From Oscillibacter sp. (lineage in GTDB: Bacteria; Bacillota; Clostridia; Oscillospirales; Oscillospiraceae), in NCBI GenBank assembly GCA_024404295.1, contig JAKSQE010000016.1, positions 1 through 14,723 on the forward strand: DNA of 14,723 bases. The letters are read 5' to 3'. This document shows, one piece after another, positions 11,529-14,723 of this stretch. Under the pieces are notes generated by a model. The model was given only the letters and a program-made list of their open reading frames with translations. It was not told the DNA's origin and did no database searches. A program made the position numbers and the translations under genes. Numbering within the stretch: position 1 is the stretch's first letter; each line of letters begins with the position of its first letter.

Positions 11529-13946
11529 TTAGCGGGGGATTTCTTCCATGGTGAATCCTTCGATGATATCACCCAGCTTGATGTCGTTAAACTTCTCAAT
11601 GGTCAGGCCGCACTCATAACGCTCCTTGACTTCCTTAACGGAGTCCTTAAAGCGCTGCAAAGAGCCCAGAGCACCCTCGTGGACCACGATGCCGTCGCGG
11701 ACAACGCGGACGGAGCAGTCACGGCGCAGAACACCGTCCTGCACGTAGCAGCCGGCAACGGTGCCGACAGAGGAGACCTTGTAAGTCTCGCGGACCTCGG
11801 CATGGCCCAGAACCACTTCCTGGAACTTGGGAGCCAGCATACCCTTCATAGCGGCCTCGATCTCGTCAATGGCATCGTAAATGACACGGTACATCCGCAT
11901 GTCAACGTTCTGACGAACAGCGCTGTCACGTGCTGTGGCATCGGGACGGACATGGAAGCCAACGATAATAGCGTTGGAAGAAGTGGCCAGCATGACGTCG
12001 GACTCGTTGATCGCACCCACAGCACCGTGGATGACACGGACGTTGACCTCGTCGTTAGACAGCTTTTCCAGAGAGGCTTTAACGGCCTCCACGCTGCCCT
12101 GCACGTCAGCCTTGACGATCAAAGCCAACTCCTTACGCTCACCAGCCTGGATCTGGTCAAACAGGTTTTCCAGGGAAACGGTGGTCGTGGGAGCCAGAGC
12201 CTTGGCCTTTTCCTCAGCCTTGCGCTGCTCCACCAGCTCACGGGCCATACGCTCGTCAGCCACAGCAAAGAAGTTCGCACCGGCGGTGGGAGCTTCGCTG
12301 AGACCTGCAATTTCCACAGGCACAGAGGGGCCGGCTTCGGTCAGACGGTTGCCCTTGTAATCGGTCATGGTACGGACACGACCCACAGAGGTACCGGCGA
12401 TGATGATGTCGCCCTGCTTCAGAGTGCCGTTTTGCACCAGCAAGGTTGCCACAGGGCCACGGCCTTTGTCCAGACGGGCTTCAATGACAGTACCCTGACC
12501 GGCACGGTTGGGGTTGGCTTTCAGTTCCTGCACCTCAGCCAGAACCACCAGATTTTCCAGCAGATTGTCGATGCCGATATTTTTCTTGGCGGAAACACGG
12601 CATACGATGGTCTCGCCGCCCCACTCCTCAGGCACCAGTTCATACTCGGTGAGCTGCTGCAGAATGCGGTCGGGGTTGGCATTTTCCTTATCAATTTTGT
12701 TGATCGCCACGATAATGGGGATATTTGCGGCCTTGGCATGGTTAATGGACTCGATGGTCTGGGGCATAATGCCGTCGTCGGCGGCCACCATCAAAATGGC
12801 GATATCGGTGACCATAGCGCCACGGGCACGCATGGAAGTGAATGCCTCATGGCCCGGGGTATCCAGGAAGGTGATGGGCTTGCCCTTTACCTGCACCTGA
12901 TAAGCGCCGATATGCCGAGTAATGACGCCAGCCTCGCCGGCTGCCACGGATGTGTTGCGGATGGTATCCAGCAGGGAGGTCTTGCCGTGGTCAACGTGAC
13001 CCATGACCACCACCACGGGAGCGCGGGGCAGCAGATCCTCTGCCTTGTCCTCAGTGGTGTCGATGAGCTTTTCCTCAATGGTGACTACCACTTCCTTCTC
13101 CACCTTGCAGCCCATGTCCTCAGCAATGATGGCGGCGGTGTCAAAGTCGATCATCTGGCTCAGGGAGGCCATGATGCCGTTTTTCATCAGGCACTTGACC
13201 ACTTCCGCACCGGTCTTCTTCATGCGGCTGGCCAGCTCGCCAACAGAGATCTCATCAGGGATCTGCACCTTGACGGGCGCTTTCTTGGCGATCTCCAACT
13301 GCAGCTTGCGCAATTTTTCGGCTTCATCCTGCTTGCGCTTGTTGGAGAAGGTCATGTTGTTATTGTTCTTATTCTTGTTGCGGAATTTTTCCTTGCCGCC
13401 GTGCTGCTGCATACGTGCGCCACGCTCGCCGCCCAGATCCTCCAGACGCTCGTCGTACTTGGCCAGGTTCACATCGCCGCCCTTGCGGGTGTCCACGATC
13501 TTCTTCTGGGGCACGCGGCTGGCAGGCTGCTGCATGACTACGGGAGCAGACTGCTGTGCGGGCTGCTTGGCAGGAGCGTTGTTCTGCTGTGCAGGTCTCT
13601 GACCCTGCTGCTTGGCAGACGGATTGTTCTGCTGCTTGGCGGATTGAGGATCCTGCTTGGGAGCCTGCTGCTTGGCAGGTTCAGCTGCCTTGGCGGGGGC
13701 AGCCTGAGCGGGCTTTTCCTCAACCTTGGGTGCCTCAGGGGCGGTATCGGCATAAGTGGGCGCAATGGTAGAAACCTGATTCTTCGGAGTCGGATAATCA
13801 AAGATCAGCGCCAGTTCGTTGGGCTCCAGAGCCTGCATGGTGCTCTTGGGGGCTGTGGCATATTTCGTCAGGATCTCGGTAATCGTCTTGGTAGAGACAT
13901 CCAGATCCTTTGCAATTTCTCGTACTCTGTATTTTTCAATAGCCAA
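11529..13946 (-). CDS. infB: Translation initiation factor IF-2 (TTG start)
   Basis: 805 residues. This GTPase delivers fMet-tRNA to the 30S subunit and drives subunit joining. Domains in order: an IF2-N module (about 3-52), a Gln/Ala/Pro/Lys-rich disordered linker (about 70-145) with repeated AKQQ, an Asn/Lys-rich stretch (about 186-203), a second IF2-N module (about 228-283), and the G domain with G1 GHVDHGKT (316-323), G3 DTPGH (362-366), G4 NKID (416-419) and G5 SAKKN (452-456). Beta-barrel domains and the C-terminal fMet-tRNA-binding domain follow. The start codon is TTG at 13946-13944, with GAGGTG 6 nt upstream and the protein beginning directly at the IF2-N module. The gene has no TTA, CTA or TCA codon along its length, a sign of strong codon bias. 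It follows ylxQ after 64 bp. Confidence 0.97.
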   Translation of the reverse strand: MAIEKYRVREIAKDLDVSTKTITEILTKYATAPKSTMQALEPNELALIFDYPTPKNQVSTIAPTYADTAPEAPKVEEKPAQAAPAKAAEPAKQQAPKQDPQSAKQQNNPSAKQQGQRPAQQNNAPAKQPAQQSAPVVMQQPASRVPQKKIVDTRKGGDVNLAKYDERLEDLGGERGARMQQHGGKEKFRNKNKNNNNMTFSNKRKQDEAEKLRKLQLEIAKKAPVKVQIPDEISVGELASRMKKTGAEVVKCLMKNGIMASLSQMIDFDTAAIIAEDMGCKVEKEVVVTIEEKLIDTTEDKAEDLLPRAPVVVVMGHVDHGKTSLLDTIRNTSVAAGEAGVITRHIGAYQVQVKGKPITFLDTPGHEAFTSMRARGAMVTDIAILMVAADDGIMPQTIESINHAKAANIPIIVAINKIDKENANPDRILQQLTEYELVPEEWGGETIVCRVSAKKNIGIDNLLENLVVLAEVQELKANPNRAGQGTVIEARLDKGRGPVATLLVQNGTLKQGDIIIAGTSVGRVRTMTDYKGNRLTEAGPSVPVEIAGLSEAPTAGANFFAVADERMARELVEQRKAEEKAKALAPTTTVSLENLFDQIQAGERKELALIVKADVQGSVEAVKASLEKLSNDEVNVRVIHGAVGAINESDVMLATSSNAIIVGFHVRPDATARDSAVRQNVDMRMYRVIYDAIDEIEAAMKGMLAPKFQEVVLGHAEVRETYKVSSVGTVAGCYVQDGVLRRDCSVRVVRDGIVVHEGALGSLQRFKDSVKEVKERYECGLTIEKFNDIKLGDIIEGFTMEEIPR
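13605..13676 (-). repeat. Short in-frame repeat encoding the IF-2 AKQQ linker
   Basis: CTGCTGCTTGGC on the plus strand occurs exactly at 13605-13616, 13629-13640 and 13665-13676, in steps of 24 and 36 bases, all multiples of three. On the minus strand each encodes Ala-Lys-Gln-Gln in the linker of IF-2. Looser copies flank it. It can expand or shrink by whole codons without breaking the gene. Confidence 0.6.
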
Positions 13947-14010
13947 TCAAAACACCTCGTTCATTCCAACCCGAGGGCTGGGTTAAATTTTCATATCACA
14001 ATGGGACAGC

Positions 14011-14646
14011 TCAAACTTCTTTTTTCCGGAAGGAGCCTTTGCCCTTTTTCACGGGGCGGCTGTGGGCATAGGGATTTGCCTTTGCCCGACTGTCCCTGCG
14101 GCGGTGATCCTTGGAGGGACGGGAGAATTTTCGGAAAGGCCGCTGCTCCTCGCGATTCTTCTCAACCTTAGAAGACTGGTGCGTGTTCACGGGAGCCGGA
14201 GCAGACTCTGCCTTTTTCTTTTTTACGCCTTTACGAAGATTTTTTTCGTGCTGCGCCTGCTCGGAGCGGCGCTCAGCGGCACGCTGGGCTTTCAGTTCCA
14301 ACTTGGCAGCCGCTTCGTCATAGTGCACGGGGTCAGCTTCTGCCAGACGGTGGACCACTGTGTTAGCAAGACCAATGTCCGTGACGGCAACCACGGCTGC
14401 GGCACTGCGGCCACAGCTGCGGCCGAGCTCTGCCTTCGTAAAGGGGACACGAAGCCAAATGCACTGTCCGATCTCGGCGAAGTGACGTACCCGACGCATG
14501 GTGTTATCCGCTGCATCGGATGCCAGCAGCAGCACACGGGCATCTCTTGCCCGGGCTACGGCCTCTACCGGTTCTTCGCCTACTGCCAGGTGATTTCCCC
14601 GCAGACACAGGCCCAACAGGGAGAGAATATTCTGTTTGTTATCCAT
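14011..14646 (-). CDS. ylxQ: L7Ae/L30e-like RNA-binding protein (YlxQ) with long basic tail
   Basis: 211 residues. The first ~105 form the L7Ae/L30e-type module: NILSLLGLCLRGNHLAVGEE, then VLLLASDAADNTM and the C-terminal VAVTDIGLANTVV. This fold binds kink-turn-like RNA, and in Firmicutes YlxQ sits between ylxR and infB. Residues about 112-211 are an unusual, very basic Lys/Arg/Ser-rich tail (KKKK at 142-145, HRRR at 181-184, KKGKGSFRKKE at the end). Typical YlxQ is only about 100 residues. The ATG at 14646 has GGGAGG upstream and overlaps the ylxR stop by 8 nt. The 64-nt gap to infB holds only a weak 5-bp inverted repeat. Confidence 0.85.
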   Translation of the reverse strand: MDNKQNILSLLGLCLRGNHLAVGEEPVEAVARARDARVLLLASDAADNTMRRVRHFAEIGQCIWLRVPFTKAELGRSCGRSAAAVVAVTDIGLANTVVHRLAEADPVHYDEAAAKLELKAQRAAERRSEQAQHEKNLRKGVKKKKAESAPAPVNTHQSSKVEKNREEQRPFRKFSRPSKDHRRRDSRAKANPYAHSRPVKKGKGSFRKKEV

Positions 14647-14723
14647 TGCTTCCTCCCAACTCAGCCTCCATGGCATCATAGACCTCAGGAGTGATGGCGG
14701 TTTCAAAGGCACGTTCCAACGCA
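14639..14723 (-). CDS. ylxR: YlxR (DUF448) family protein, C-terminal part only
   Basis: Only the last 27 or so codons are inside the window, read on the minus strand from the right edge to a TAA at 14641-14639. The peptide begins ALERAFETAITPEVYDAM and continues to its end with EAELGGSNG. The LERAF...EVYDAMEAEL pattern is typical of the C-terminus of YlxR, a small nucleic-acid-binding protein encoded between nusA and ylxQ. The frame overlaps the ylxQ start by 8 nt, as expected for this operon. The short length limits certainty, but position and sequence agree. Confidence 0.75.
   Translation of the reverse strand, partial: ALERAFETAITPEVYDAMEAELGGSNG

Noticed and set aside
13947..14010. Regulatory RNA or promoter between ylxQ and infB
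   Set aside because: Only a 5-bp inverted repeat (AACCC/GGGTT) and the ribosome site are visible; no promoter or terminator pattern.
11526..14171. Open frame of 881 codons on the plus strand
   Set aside because: It is codon-aligned antisense to infB and exists because infB lacks TTA, CTA and TCA codons. It starts with GTG and has no ribosome site, and its protein is an anti-translation of IF-2, rich in His, Leu and Gly.
14062..14694. Open frame of 210 codons on the plus strand over ylxQ
   Set aside because: Antisense shadow of the well-supported ylxQ gene; no ribosome site and no recognisable motif.

Overview
The window looks like chromosomal core DNA of an endospore-forming member of the Firmicutes, most likely class Clostridia and perhaps an Oscillospiraceae-type gut bacterium. 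The reasons are a spoIIE-type sporulation phosphatase, Gram-positive Shine-Dalgarno sequences, sigma-A-like promoters, the Firmicutes order ylxR-ylxQ-infB-rbfA-nrnA-truB-ribF, and moderate G+C judged by eye. The genus is an inference. I see no transposase, integrase, CRISPR array or toxin-antitoxin pair.

Layout. (1) 1-185: the 3' part of tRNA-Thr(TGT), a complete tRNA-Tyr(GTA) and a strong terminator. (2) 186-1231: an AT-rich control region and a single-gene unit for an XRE + S24 (LexA/CI-like) repressor, closed by a 15-bp hairpin. The control region has three perfect ACAAG-N3-CTTGT palindromes, and the ACAAG half-site occurs four times at exactly 31-bp steps (starts 270, 301, 332, 363). The fourth lies inside a sigma-A promoter (TTGACA-17-TATGAT). 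Just past the expected transcription start are two Spo0A-box-like heptamers 10 bp apart. (3) 1232-3445: a minus-strand aldose 1-epimerase-like gene divergent from a plus-strand sugar-phosphate nucleotidyltransferase-like gene. (4) 3444-5826: a minus-strand operon dus - ECF sigma - anti-sigma, both junctions being 4-nt ATGA overlaps, with a promoter at its head. (5) 5839-8270: spoIIE divergent from dus, followed by a small one-TM protein. (6) 8275-14723: the minus-strand nusA/infB-type operon, entered inside ylxR and running ylxQ, infB, rbfA, nrnA, truB, ribF to a terminator.

How the parts work together. The right half is translation and ribosome biogenesis: initiation factor IF-2, 30S maturation factor RbfA, tRNA pseudouridine synthase TruB, nanoRNA/pAp phosphatase NrnA, and FAD synthesis by RibF. 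The centre couples a tRNA-modifying enzyme to a membrane-signalled ECF sigma system. It faces spoIIE across a compact back-to-back promoter region, so the two divergent transcripts may compete.

Most of the window is ordinary core genome. The least ordinary parts are the control region at 270-410, which suggests a self-regulated repressor with helically phased operators and possible Spo0A input, and the compact dus/spoIIE promoter region with a 21-bp-spacer promoter. These regulatory readings come from sequence inspection only. I do not see a clearly new multi-gene system.
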